DNA of 64,000 nucleotides from assembly GCA_020912385.1 (NCBI GenBank), contig CP087219.1, positions 1,612,001 to 1,676,000 of the forward strand. Direction: 5' to 3'. Source of the DNA: Neofusicoccum parvum (Eukaryota; Ascomycota; Dothideomycetes; Botryosphaeriales; Botryosphaeriaceae). Both the position numbers and the translations under genes were made by a program. This document shows, one piece after another, positions 44,371 through 54,293 of this stretch. The notes under the pieces are model-generated. The model did no database searches. It had not been told where the DNA came from and saw only the letters and a list, made by a program, of their open reading frames with translations. The first letter of the stretch is position 1; each line of letters begins with the position of its first letter.

Positions 44371-45894
44371 ATGTGCGGCAGATACGTTATCAGGCTGGTA
44401 TGTCTCACAGCCGTGCAGTATGGATCACCATTGACATCAGTCACAGCGTCCGGCCGAAGTTCGCCAGCAGCTGGAGCAGACGCAGATGCCCTCCGAAGAA
44501 GCTCCAGCCGACGATCAGGTCCGTCAGACTTACAACTTTGCCCCCGGATACTATGGCATCGTCTACAAGCCTGATGTCCCGGACTCTGGTGCCGGCAAGC
44601 CTAGCGAGAAGGACTCTAGTGACGCCCCAGCCACTGAAGAAGCCACCGAGTCACGGGACCCCAAGTACAAGCTGCAGGCAATGAAGTGGGGTGAGATCAC
44701 CAAACCCTCAGTCTCGCTCGCATTTGTCCCTTGCGCCCCCGAAAGAATTCGCGTAGAAGAGCGTCCTGGGGCGCTCTGACGATGTCTCTGATGCGGCTTT
44801 GCCATTGTACTCCCGATCTCGACTCAGCCCTGCTGACCCCTCTGCAGGTCTCATTCCGTCTTGGATGAAGCGGAAACCGGATTATGGTTCTATGATGAAA
44901 ACGATCAACTGCCGTGACGACTCACTGGCCGAGAACCGGGGCCTTTGGAACTCGATGAAACATCGGAAGCGTTGCATCGTCGTGTGCCAGGGTTTCTACG
45001 AATGGCTGAAGAAGAATGGCGGCAAGGAGAGAATCCCCTACTTCGTGAAGCGAAAGGATGGCCAGCTGATGTGCTTCGCGGGGTTGTGGGACTGCGCTAG
45101 GTTCGAGGGTACGGCATGCACGTTACATCACTGCACGACGGGGCCGCCGCTAATCTGGACGTGCAGGATCAGAGGAGAAGCTCTACACCTACGCAATTAT
45201 AACCACGAGCTCCAACAAGCAGCTCAGTTTCTTGCATGACCGCATGCCTGTCATCTTTGACAACGGCTCTGACGCCCTCTGGAAGTGGCTTGACCCGCGT
45301 CGTACCGAGTGGAACCGGGAGCTGCAGTCGCTTCTCAAGCCCTACGACGGCGAGTTGGAGTGCTACCCGGTCAGCAAAGAGGTGGGCAAAGTTGGCAACG
45401 ACTCCCCTTCCTTCATTGTCCCGGTGGACTCCAAGGAGAACAAGAACAACATCTCGAATTTCTTCGACAACCAGAGGAAGGCGGCAAAGAGCAGTGGCGA
45501 CGAAAAGGCCGGGGAGCCGGGAAAAAGTGATGCGGGTGGCAATGAGGCTAAGGTCGGGCACGTCAAAGGCGAGGCTCGTGGTACCTCGGACCAACATGGC
45601 ACGGAGGACAACGCACCGTTGCCAACCCGCGCTGGTGACGAGGACAAGCGTGGTATCAAGCGGGAGCACGAAGATGCAGACGACAAAGATGAAACGCCAG
45701 GCTCACCGCCGCTCCAGAAGGCAGCCAAGACAGGCGCGACCAGTGCTTCTCCAGGCAAAAGCAAGGCGACCAAGGGGTCCGCCAAGTCGCCCCGAAAGAC
45801 AAGAAGTGCCACGAGCAACGGGACCGCGCCAAAGGGCAGTGCGGCGAGCGCGGGCGACGGCAGCAGGAAGATCACGGCCTTCTTCGGGAAGTAA
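44371..45894 (+). CDS. SRAP-domain abasic-site DNA-protein crosslink factor (HMCES/YedK family)
   Basis: Exons 44371..44397, 44447..44690, 44848..45108 and 45167..45894 give 419 aa. MCGRYVIR supplies Cys2, the residue that forms the thiazolidine crosslink with abasic sites after Met removal. Other SRAP motifs: RPAEVRQQL, YNFAPGY, MKWGLIPSWMK, INCRDDS, CIVVCQGFYEWLKK (active-site Glu) and LHDRMPVIF (active-site His). Known role: shields abasic sites in single-stranded DNA at replication forks and resists mutagenic bypass. The C-terminal 200 residues are disordered and Lys-rich and contain NNISNFFDNQRK and the terminal KITAFFGK, which resemble PCNA-binding (PIP) boxes; human HMCES also has a C-terminal PIP box. 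Confidence 0.94.
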
Positions 45895-47293
45895 GATGAG
45901 CCGGCTGAAAGAAGACGCGGACTCTACCAAGGCTGCGCTCTGGCGGGAGAGATAGGGCGCAACACATGTCATACGGAGTTGAGGGATGGCACCTCGAGCC
46001 CAACTACTGCGGCCACGCGCGTACCTGACGCAGCGGCATGGATGGCACAAGTGGGTGCGGCGCAGCTTCTTTTTTTGCATCTCAAGGGATCCTGCTTGGT
46101 CCAATGGGGAGTGGAAGATTGGTGGGCGCCAATTGCGGTTCGTGTTTGAGGGACGGAGTCATTGATATGGTCACGGGTCTTGGGCGCATCGAACGATCGG
46201 ATCCGACGCAACGGCATCAATAGTTTGCTGGAGGCGCGAGATCCATCGATGCGCGCGCATGGGAAATTGCGCGCATGGGATCGGGATCTCGGAGGGGCGC
46301 GATTGGGCTGCGGGCGGAGTCGTTGCATGCTCCGGGGGTGTGAACCGGGGCGGCGCTGGTGAAGAACGGCGGGTGGGTGGCACAGAAGGCGAGGCATTGT
46401 ACATATGGCAGAGGGAGGACTTGGGCGGCGGACGACCTCACGGCGGATTGGGAGCGGGCCTGTCGGCGCCTCTGCGGCGCGCGCTCCTATAAAAGCTGGC
46501 AGGCCCAGCGCGCTGGAACGCGAATGCATGGTGTCCCTCTTTTTGCGCGGCGCGGCTTCTCGACGGCGGCCAGATGGGGGCGGTCCCCTGCACGGGACCG
46601 TCTCCGGTTGCGTCCTGCTGCATCGGTCTTCGCGGCGCGCGCTCGTGGGTGGCAGCGGCGCGGCCGCTGTCGCGACTCTGCGTGGGCGCGCCGAGGGGTG
46701 CGGGTGTGTCTGCGCAGGCGGCGGGCCAAGGGCGTAGCGACGTGCAGCGGGCTCCGCTCTCGGCAGGCAGGCCGCGCTGAGGAACAAGGGACCGCACGCG
46801 AGGCGAGAGACGAGCAGTTTGCAGTCTGGCCGCAGGGCCGCGCGCTTATTGCTCCATCGCCCATCGCCACGCCTCCTGCAGCGAAGCCTCACAGAAGCAC
46901 GCTGCGAGTCAGCGCCGCTACCCTGCCGGCACACGCAGTCGCACTGTGCCGTCTGCTCCCTGTCAGCCCTGCTGCTCACTGCAGCGACGCGGGTGCCAGG
47001 CGTTGCCCACTCTCGCGCCTCTTTGCTGGTTTTTTCCCACAGCCCCTCCAGCGCCGCCTGGGCCTCCGAGCACCAGCGTCCAGTGCGACTCGACGAGGCC
47101 GGGCCTGCCATGATAAACACTATGTGACCGCTGGCCTGGTTCGGCGTCGATAGCTTGCTCATTGCTCACCTGGAAGGCCCTGCCCCTTCGCGGATCTCTT
47201 CGCGGCTGCCTTATATACCGCGGCCGCTTTCTCCCAGTCCCACGCGTCTCGTCTCTTCCTTCTTGGCGTCTCTTTTCAGTCATCAACCCCGGC
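45895..47293. other. Intergenic region upstream of the isochorismatase-AlkB-GST gene
   Basis: About 1.4 kb, GC-rich, with fortuitous frames on both strands. A TATA-like TATAAAA lies at about 46487-46493 and TATATA at 47212-47217; the latter is about 77 bp before the start codon and is the better core promoter candidate. Confidence 0.45.
47211..47217 (+). promoter_or_regulatory. TATA-box candidate
   Basis: TTATATA 77 bp upstream of the ATG at 47294, followed by a C/T-rich leader; spacing fits a fungal core promoter. Confidence 0.45.
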
Positions 47294-50200
47294 ATGTCGT
47301 CGTCCTTCTTTGCCGACCTGCTCCAGCAAAAACAGCCGCAGTTCAAGACCAACAAGGCCCTCATTGTCGTGGGGCTGCAGAATGACTTCTGCTCGTCCCA
47401 GGGCAAGCTGCCCGTGACGCAGCCGCCGGGCCTGCTGGACCGCATCAAGCGGCTCGTCCCGACATTCCGCGAGCATGCCGGCCACGTTATCTGGGTGCGC
47501 ACTGAGCTGAACCCCGACCAGCCCGCGGCGGAGGATGACGATGCCGACACCCTCGTCGCCAGCGTGCCGGGCGAGGGCGCCAGTTCTGGGGACGACGCCA
47601 GCAGCGGCGCGGAGCTGACGGCCGAGGACCTGCCGTCGACAGCGGCCTCCAGGCGTGGCCGCCCGTCGGATCTGCTCAAGCGCATCCAAGCGAGGTCTCG
47701 GGAGGCGGAGAAGGATGCGGCGGCTGCGCGAGAGGATGAGCTGTTCCTTACTCAGGGCTCGGGGCGGCAGATCTGCATGGCTGGCAGCCCCGGCGCTGAC
47801 TGGGCTGACGATATTGCGGCCGAGATCAGGCCCGAGGACACGCTGGTCACCAAGTTCCGCTACTCGGCCCTCAAGGGGACCTCGCTGCTCCTCACCCTGA
47901 GGGCGAAGCTGGTCACCGAGCTGTACGTCTGCGGCTGCATCAGCAACATCTCGGTCTACGCCACCGCCGTCGAGGCAGCGCGCCATGGCATCGAGATCTA
48001 CCTGGTCGACGACTGCGTCGGCTACCGCCAGCTGAGCAGGCACCGGGAGGCCATCCGGCAGATGGTCGAGTACATGGGCGCCCACACGGTCTCCAGCGCC
48101 GGTCTGATCGCGCAGCTCACAGGCCAGGCGGAGAAAGGTGACGTCTCTCAGGGTCGCAAGGCTGACCCCGAAGATGACTTGGGCGAAATGCTGAAGAACC
48201 TCAAGCTCAAAGACAAGGATGGACTCCCATGCAGAGATTCCTCCTCGCCGCCGAAGCAAGCTAGACCTGCGGGACCATCGCCTCCGGAAACCGCGGTCGC
48301 TGTGTCTGCGAACGCTCTCGAGGTAGCAGACAGCGACGATGCGTTCCTCGAAGAGACAACGCTGCTACTAGAGCGACACTCTATCCGTCCTCGCCCTCCC
48401 GTGGAACAGCAGCCGGCTCGTAGCTCAGGCTCGGTCAAGTCCAAGGTCCGGATGCGCCGGAAACCTTCTCAGAAATCGCAATCGCCATCCGACAAGTCTA
48501 GCAGCAAGCAGAAGGAGGACGACAAGGTGGTGGCAGATTCACCCAAAGGCGGCCAAATAACAGTGGCATCGGCGTCTAAGCTTACCAGTCGCGAAGCCAG
48601 TTCATCCGGAAGCTCGAAAACGCCGTCGCCAATGTCTGGAACACCCAAGCCCGCTGGAGACAAAGCGACGAGCCTGAAGCCTGAAGCAGTTGGCTCACAG
48701 TCACCAAAGAAACCCTCAGCATCTCAACACAGCAGGAAGACACAAAGCTTGGCCACGCTGCCAACGTTGGGTCCGTCCGACAAGATTGGCGAGGGCGATT
48801 CACAGATCGTACACGGTTTCCTTCCGCATTCGTTGCGTGCTTCTGCAAACCCGGAGAAGGCTCTCGAGGAGGTCATCTTTCACAAGCTCTATAATGAAGT
48901 ACGGTGGCAGAAGATGATGCACGCTCAGGGCGAGGTGCCTCGTCTTGTGTCAGTGCAGGGCGAGTTGGGAGCAGATGGTTCGATGCCTGTCTATAGACAT
49001 CCATCTGACCAGTCGCTTCCGTTGCTACATTTCTCTCCTGCAGTGCTACGTGTACGGAAACAAGTTGAAGATCTCGTCAAACATCCGGTCAATCATGTCC
49101 TCATCCAGCTATACCGTGGCGGACAAGACTATATCTCTGAGCACTCAGACAAGACACTTGACATTGTACGAGGCTCTAGTATCGTCAACGTCAGCTTCGG
49201 CGCTCAGCGCACGATGCGCTTACGCACGAAGCGGTCAGCAAAGCCTCAACAGGGCGACGACGATGCTCCATCAACCAGGCAAACGCAGCGTGTGTCAATG
49301 CCGCATAACTCTGTCTTCGTGCTTGGCCCGCAGACGAACATGCGTTGGCTACACGGCATCAACGCAGATAAGCGCCCCTCGGAGGAGAAATCTGACCAAG
49401 AGAATGAGTTCTCCGGCATGCGCATAAGCCTCACTTTCCGCCACATTGGCACCTTCCTCAGCAACGACTCCAGGAAAATATGGGGCCAAGGTGCGACATC
49501 GAAAACCAAAGAAACCGCCAAAAGCGTCATCAATGACGACGAGAAGAAGACCGAAGAGCTTATTCAGGCCTTCGGTAAGGAGAACCAAAGCACTGAGTTT
49601 GACTGGGAGGAGACGTACGGCAGCGGCTCCGACGTCCTCCACTTCCGGGCCTCTCCTCCCGAGACACCGATCTTGTATACGTCGCACAGCTCTGTCGAAA
49701 GACAGTCCGTGCTGCTATACCTTGACGAACTGGGACTCGAGTATAGCCTCGTCGAGCCGCCACCGGTGCGGCATGGTGATGATTACGAGCGCCGCAACAT
49801 CTGCCTCCGCGACACGGACGCCCTGAACACGGAAGTCTGCGGCGCTACCCTCATCCTCTCCTACCTCGAAAGCCACTATTCTCAGACCCGCGGTGGGCCG
49901 AACGCACGCCAAGGAGGCGAGAGCGTCGGTGTCGGCGACCGCGCTGCAGCGGCAGCAGCGCAGACGTACCTCTCGCACGCCTCACATCTGAACCGTCTGT
50001 GGGCCAGATGCCTCAGCGCGACGAGAACCGAGCTTCCCTCTCTCCCCCCATCTGCCCACCCCACCACCACCTCTCCAGCCATCGCCGGGACACCCAAGTC
50101 CTCACCCCCTCCTACAACGTCTTCTCTCCGCCCACCCATCTCCTCCGACCTCTCCCAAGCCCTGACCGCCGACCTTGCCGTCCTCGAGGAGCATCGCGCG

Positions 50201-50536
50201 ACCGACCGCCTCCGCCGCAACAATCGCCCCTCTCCGCCAGCATCATCCCCCAACCCGTCGTCGACGGAGAAGGAGGACACAGCGGCGTACCTCGCCGGCC
50301 CTGCCTTCTCGGTCGCGGACTGCGCCGTCTGGCCGCTCGTCAACGCGCTCAAGCACAGCGGATGGGCCGGCTGGAGCGACGAGCGTTGGCCGTACCTGGT
50401 AGAGTACTGGCAGGAGATGGTGGACGCGAGGGAGGATGTGCGGAGATTCGTCGACGCGGCGGGCGTGGCGCCGGCGGTGGCGTTGGCGACGGCAGCTGAA
50501 AAGGGGAAGGGGAAAGCGACGGGAATTGTCGTGTAA
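47294..50536 (+). CDS. Isochorismatase-like / AlkB-like dioxygenase / GST-like fusion protein
   Basis: Single exon, 1080 aa, start MSSSFFADLLQQKQPQFK at 47294. Residues about 20-275: isochorismatase-like hydrolase fold (ALIVVGLQNDFCSSQGKLPV, TLVTKFRYSALKGTSL, LYVCGCISNISVYATAVEAA); the Lys and Cys of the catalytic triad are present but the expected Asp in VxDxQNDF is Gly27. Residues about 280-515: disordered, Ser/Pro/Lys-rich. Residues about 515-745: AlkB-type 2-oxoglutarate/Fe(II) dioxygenase (HKLYNEVRWQKMMH; HxD in YISEHSDKTLDI; distal His in MRWLHGINADKR; Arg pair in MRISLTFRHIG). Residues about 790-1065: glutathione-S-transferase-like (PILYTSHSSVERQSVLLYLD; helical C-half). AlkB proteins demethylate nucleic-acid bases or act on protein/lipid targets; how three such modules cooperate is unknown. 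Confidence 0.88.
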   Translation: MSSSFFADLLQQKQPQFKTNKALIVVGLQNDFCSSQGKLPVTQPPGLLDRIKRLVPTFREHAGHVIWVRTELNPDQPAAEDDDADTLVASVPGEGASSGDDASSGAELTAEDLPSTAASRRGRPSDLLKRIQARSREAEKDAAAAREDELFLTQGSGRQICMAGSPGADWADDIAAEIRPEDTLVTKFRYSALKGTSLLLTLRAKLVTELYVCGCISNISVYATAVEAARHGIEIYLVDDCVGYRQLSRHREAIRQMVEYMGAHTVSSAGLIAQLTGQAEKGDVSQGRKADPEDDLGEMLKNLKLKDKDGLPCRDSSSPPKQARPAGPSPPETAVAVSANALEVADSDDAFLEETTLLLERHSIRPRPPVEQQPARSSGSVKSKVRMRRKPSQKSQSPSDKSSSKQKEDDKVVADSPKGGQITVASASKLTSREASSSGSSKTPSPMSGTPKPAGDKATSLKPEAVGSQSPKKPSASQHSRKTQSLATLPTLGPSDKIGEGDSQIVHGFLPHSLRASANPEKALEEVIFHKLYNEVRWQKMMHAQGEVPRLVSVQGELGADGSMPVYRHPSDQSLPLLHFSPAVLRVRKQVEDLVKHPVNHVLIQLYRGGQDYISEHSDKTLDIVRGSSIVNVSFGAQRTMRLRTKRSAKPQQGDDDAPSTRQTQRVSMPHNSVFVLGPQTNMRWLHGINADKRPSEEKSDQENEFSGMRISLTFRHIGTFLSNDSRKIWGQGATSKTKETAKSVINDDEKKTEELIQAFGKENQSTEFDWEETYGSGSDVLHFRASPPETPILYTSHSSVERQSVLLYLDELGLEYSLVEPPPVRHGDDYERRNICLRDTDALNTEVCGATLILSYLESHYSQTRGGPNARQGGESVGVGDRAAAAAAQTYLSHASHLNRLWARCLSATRTELPSLPPSAHPTTTSPAIAGTPKSSPPPTTSSLRPPISSDLSQALTADLAVLEEHRATDRLRRNNRPSPPASSPNPSSTEKEDTAAYLAGPAFSVADCAVWPLVNALKHSGWAGWSDERWPYLVEYWQEMVDAREDVRRFVDAAGVAPAVALATAAEKGKGKATGIVV

Positions 50537-51282
50537 AGGAAATTGAGACAAAAAGACGAGAGGGTCCGACCGCGCATTCGATAGCGTGGCGGGCTGAGGT
50601 GTGGCCCTCGCTGTTGCTGTTTCGAGTGTCGCTTGCTTTGGCAGCTAAGTTTGTTGATGTGGCGGGGGTGGGTTTATATCCGGTGCGCGGTGTTTTCTTT
50701 CGACTTTTTCCTTCCTCCCTCTTTTTTGCGTGCTTCTTCCTCTTATCTCCTTCGAAGCGGCATTGGGTTCAAGGGGTATGAAGTCAGGCAGTGGCGTCGC
50801 TCGTGTATTGAGGAATGCTTGTCTTGGAATCGTCACGAAGGTACATAGCTGCGTGGTTGAGTGACGAGAGAAAAAAAGCAGAAATTGAGTTTGCTTCTAC
50901 TGTTGAAGACGACTAGTGAATAAGATTGAGCTATGCAGTGCTGGAGTATGTTCGTGTTTTCGCTTGGGTTAAGCAGTTGTGCCATGTTTATGAATGCTTT
51001 TTTCATCACCATCCTTGATCTTACTTCGTCCTTCCAGCATTGTTGTGTTGTGTGTGAGGTTCAAAAATGAAAAATTTCCAGGGTATCATCTACAGTATCC
51101 TTCCAGTTAACGCCGTGTGTGTGCCTCATACCATGCCCCTCGAGCCCTTCGTGGATGCAACATCTCCCGTCCGCCCCTCCCAATGAGAGCATGCCTCATA
51201 CTCTGTACCATTAATCCCGCCGCCTTTCAAGCAAGCATCCCACGCAGGGCAACAAACCCGTCCACACCCCACCGCCATCCCC
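50537..51282. other. Convergent 3' region
   Basis: About 750 bp between converging genes, T-rich. No element recognised. Confidence 0.5.
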
Positions 51283-52105
51283 TCATTCCAAGTCCACCAC
51301 CTCCGACCTCACCTCCATCTCGCTCTCCTGCTCCCGCCTCCTGCGCCTCTGCTGCTGGACCCCTTGCTGCTGCTGCCTCTTCGGCGGCGTCTTGACGGGC
51401 TCCTCCGCCCGCCCGAAGCTCCAGCTGCTGAACCGATCCCCCCACGTCTTGCTGCCGTCGCGCCGACCTCCTCCCGCCAACTCCTCGCCCCCGAACCCGA
51501 CGTCCTCGCTGAACAGCGTGCCGTTGCCGTCGAACACGCTGCCGCCGTCGCCGCCACCGGCGTGGGCGTTGGTCGTCGACGGCCCGGCTTCGAGGAGGGC
51601 GCGGCGCGGCCGCTTGCGCGAGCTTCGGCCGGGGGCCGGGGCGGCGGCGGAGGAGGCGGTGTCAGCGGTGGTGGTGGATTCCCAGCGGGCGAGGACGGCG
51701 TCGTCGGCGGCGGAGGACATGGAGTGGAAGGAGGCGTGGTGGTTGCAGCCGTCGCAGGTGAAGGAGGATGTGAGCTAAGGGCGGGTTGTTGGGGTTAGTG
51801 GTGGGTTGGGGTGGTGGTCAGGTGGGTGGGCGGGATGGAGGGATGGGGAGAGGGGGGGAGCGGGGAGAGTTGGAGAGGAGGAAGGATTTGGAATAGGGAT
51901 GCTGGGGGTCGAGCGGGCGGAGGCGTGCTGAGGTGTCAGGTTGAGGCAGGGCGGAGGTGGTGGGACAAACCTTGAGCGGATGCAGCATGAAGCGCAGGCA
52001 GGGACATTTGGGCGACAGCAGCGACTCCTTGTGGTTGCAGGGCCCACGCGGAGGGGTGTAGTTCATCTGCTTCCAGATGTTCTGCTGGGCGGCGTTGGAC
52101 GGCAT
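51283..52105 (-). CDS. Cys/His-rich conserved-looking hypothetical protein
   Basis: Exons 51283..51774 and 51971..52105 (196-bp intron) give 208 aa. The start MPSNAAQQNIWKQMNYTPPR at 52105 is in good context. Cys and His residues are clustered at C23, H25, C34, C36, H42 and, across the splice junction, C52, C55, H57, H58 and H62 (SSFTCDGCNHHASFHS), which could bind one or two zinc ions. The C-terminal 140 residues are disordered, with a basic SSRKRPRR stretch and a Gln/Arg-rich segment, suggesting a nuclear protein. I do not recognise the family. It is divergent from U1-C. Confidence 0.7.
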
Positions 52106-52426
52106 GGTGGGCGTGTCGTGGGCAGCAGTGGCATGCCGCAGCACGAGAGAAGGGCGCGGAGCTGGTGGGCGACGGTCGGGATTCGCGTGGTGGCTGGCGG
52201 CTGCGAGCTGCGAGCTGCGAGCCACAAACGCCCGAAGTCGTGGCCGCGTCTGCCGCGCGAGCACCTGACAGCTTTATCGATAGCCGCGGCGGAACCCCGG
52301 GCTTGGCGCGCCGCTCGCCGCAACCTATCGCGAACTTCGACGTGAGCTCGCCGCCTGCGCTCCGACAAGCAGAACCTCCTCTCGCTGCCGCTCCCTCTGT
52401 CGCGCCGCCGTCGCCGAGTCGCAATC
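52106..52426. promoter_or_regulatory. Bidirectional promoter, Cys/His-rich protein / U1-C
   Basis: 321 bp between divergent start codons. It includes a tandem run of GCGAGCT-like units (around 52200-52222) but no TATA box. Confidence 0.45.
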
Positions 52427-53336
52427 ATGCCCAAATATAAGTCCCCCACTCCACTCTCTCCCGCAAACGCGTGCTGACCGTGTATCCACTCTTCTGTAGG
52501 TCTCCGCAAAACCTCCGCGTCGCGCCCGCTCGAGTCTCTCCGCTGACACGCGCTTCACTGTGCCAGGCGATTACTGCGATGTCTACCTCACGCACGACTC
52601 GATGAGCGTGCGCAAGGCCCACAACAGCGGCCGTAACCATCTGCGCAACGTCGTCGAGTACTACCAGCAGATCGGCCACGAGAAGGCCCAGAGCGTTATC
52701 GACTCCATCACCTCCTCCTACGCCGCCGAGGGCCAGGCGAACCCCATGCTGCAGCACGCTCACATGGGCGGTCCTGGCTTCGGCCCTCCCCCGCCTTTCG
52801 GCTTCCCGGGTTCGTCATCCTTCCCGTCATGGCCCAGGGCTTGAAGAAGTTGGATAGCTTATGCGACAGGATAAACAACAGGCGGCATGCCTCCACCTCC
52901 CTTCGGCATGGCAGGTGTCCCCGGAGCACGTAAGTCACGCAAGCAGCAGCACCGCTACAACCACCAGCACAGCGCCTCTAACAGCAACTTCTTCCACCAC
53001 ACAGCCCCGGCCGGTCGTGGCATGCCCCCCAACATGCCGCCCAACCTGCCCTTCCCGCCTCCCGGCGCCGCCGGCGCCCCTCCGCCAGGCGCTCCCGGCT
53101 CGTTGCCCTTCCCGCCGCCCTTCCCTGCCGGCCAGCCCGGCAGCGCCGGCTCGCCGCCCGCCGGCTTGCCTTTCCCGCCGCCTGGCATGCCTCCGCCCGC
53201 CGGCATGCCCGCCAACTTCCCCTTCCCGCCGCCAGGTGCCATGCCGCCGCAGTCGGGCGCCAGCCCCGTGCCGCCGCCTGGCGCATTCCAGCCGCCGCCC
53301 GGTATGGCGCCGCCTCCTGGTCCGCCCGGTGCTTGA
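52427..53336 (+). CDS. U1 small nuclear ribonucleoprotein C (U1-C / Yhc1)
   Basis: Exons 52567..52809, 52882..52929 and 53005..53336 are clear, and the first exon begins at ATG 52427 (MPKY...). [20 protein letters not shown], then [20 protein letters not shown] is the U1-C C2H2 zinc-finger domain, followed by a Pro/Gly/Met-rich tail ([20 protein letters not shown]). Known role: stabilises U1 snRNA-5' splice-site pairing in the early spliceosome. The expected start is MPK[YF]xCDYCD. The sequence gives ATGCCCAAATATAAGT then, much later, AG|GC GAT TAC TGC. Ending exon 1 at 52442 would give MPKYKCDYCD and total 212 aa, but no GT donor exists there; the real GT at 52441 puts the frame out. The 75-bp and 72-bp later introns are both multiples of three. 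Confidence 0.9.
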
Positions 53337-54031
53337 GGACGGGAAGTGAAGAGCTTGGAGTGCAATTGAGGGATGCTTGGGTGGGATCGGGTGTTCGATG
53401 GCGTTTTTACAAACGGATGGGTCTATAATATCATCAAAAAGCGATAAGGATAGGCGGGTTTGAAGCACGGCTTCGATCGGGCTGAAAGTAGGTACTCAGG
53501 GATTCTGCCGAAAGAAGCAAGGATACACGCTTACTGTCGAGTTGGCAGATGGCAGTAAAGGTTTCAAGAGTAGATGAGTTCTGGTGATGTGTTATCTGAT
53601 TCTAAGTGTGTAAGATGAGTTTGGTGGTGAGGAACAGCTCTGGCTCTCGCTGGGCTGCGCTTTGTTGTCTAAGCTTCTAACAAGACAACGTTTGATATTC
53701 TTTGGCTGAATGTTGTTCACGCAGGCGCATGCTCTCATGCAATACACACAATCATTGTCAAAAATGGTGTCTTAAGAAGGGAATGAGCTTGCTATTTATG
53801 AGAGATACGTGTTACTCCCACCCATCCACCCTCTCGGTTTTTCTTTCTCCTCCATCTCAGGAGTTTCCATGTCAGGAATGAGAGAGGGTACCATGAATCT
53901 TTTTCAGACCATCCAGTCCCTCAACTCGTCATCAAGAAGCCTTTGGCTTCGTCACAGGGAGCTTGATCAAGAGCAACACCTGACCCAGCACCGGGTGCCC
54001 GCCGTGTCCCCAGACACCAGCCCCTCGGGCT
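53337..54031. other. Intergenic region
   Basis: About 700 bp 3' of U1-C. No coding frame or repeat recognised. Confidence 0.5.
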
Positions 54032-54145
54032 TCAGGCGTCGACGTAGTGCTCTCGGACCCACCCGCGGAAGCACCGCGTCCGGCCAGCGGCGGCCGAGCT
54101 GACCGCGCCCGCGCCGCTGCGCACGCACGTGGGTGTGTACGCCAT
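54032..54145 (-). CDS. Candidate 37-aa microprotein
   Basis: A minus-strand ATG at 54145 opens MAYTPTCVRSGAGAVSSAAA and continues GRTRCFRGWVREHYVDA to a TGA, 37 aa. It has a Gly/Ala/Ser-rich middle, two Cys and a basic aromatic C-terminal helix. The ATG context is AAAGATGG. The same frame is open further upstream (SKTETSTKTAEAASELQSTV) but has no ATG there. A TATA box (54287-54293, minus strand) lies about 140 bp upstream, giving a plausible 5' UTR of about 110 nt. I do not recognise it; it could be a stress-induced microprotein, or a short upstream exon of a longer gene. Confidence 0.5.
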   Translation of the reverse strand: MAYTPTCVRSGAGAVSSAAAGRTRCFRGWVREHYVDA

Positions 54146-54286
54146 CTTTAGGATCTCTTCGTTCTTCTCTGTTACTGTGCTTTGGAGCTCGCTTGCTGCT
54201 TCGGCTGTCTTCGTGCTCGTCTCCGTCTTCGACACAAGCGTTTGGTGGAGGTGCGAGTCGACAGCTTGCGGACTGGCTGCGCCGCC

Positions 54287-54293
54287 TTATATA
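54287..54293 (-). promoter_or_regulatory. TATA box of the microprotein candidate
   Basis: GGTTATATAAGG on the minus strand, the best TATA consensus in the window, oriented toward the 37-aa frame at 54145. Confidence 0.55.
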
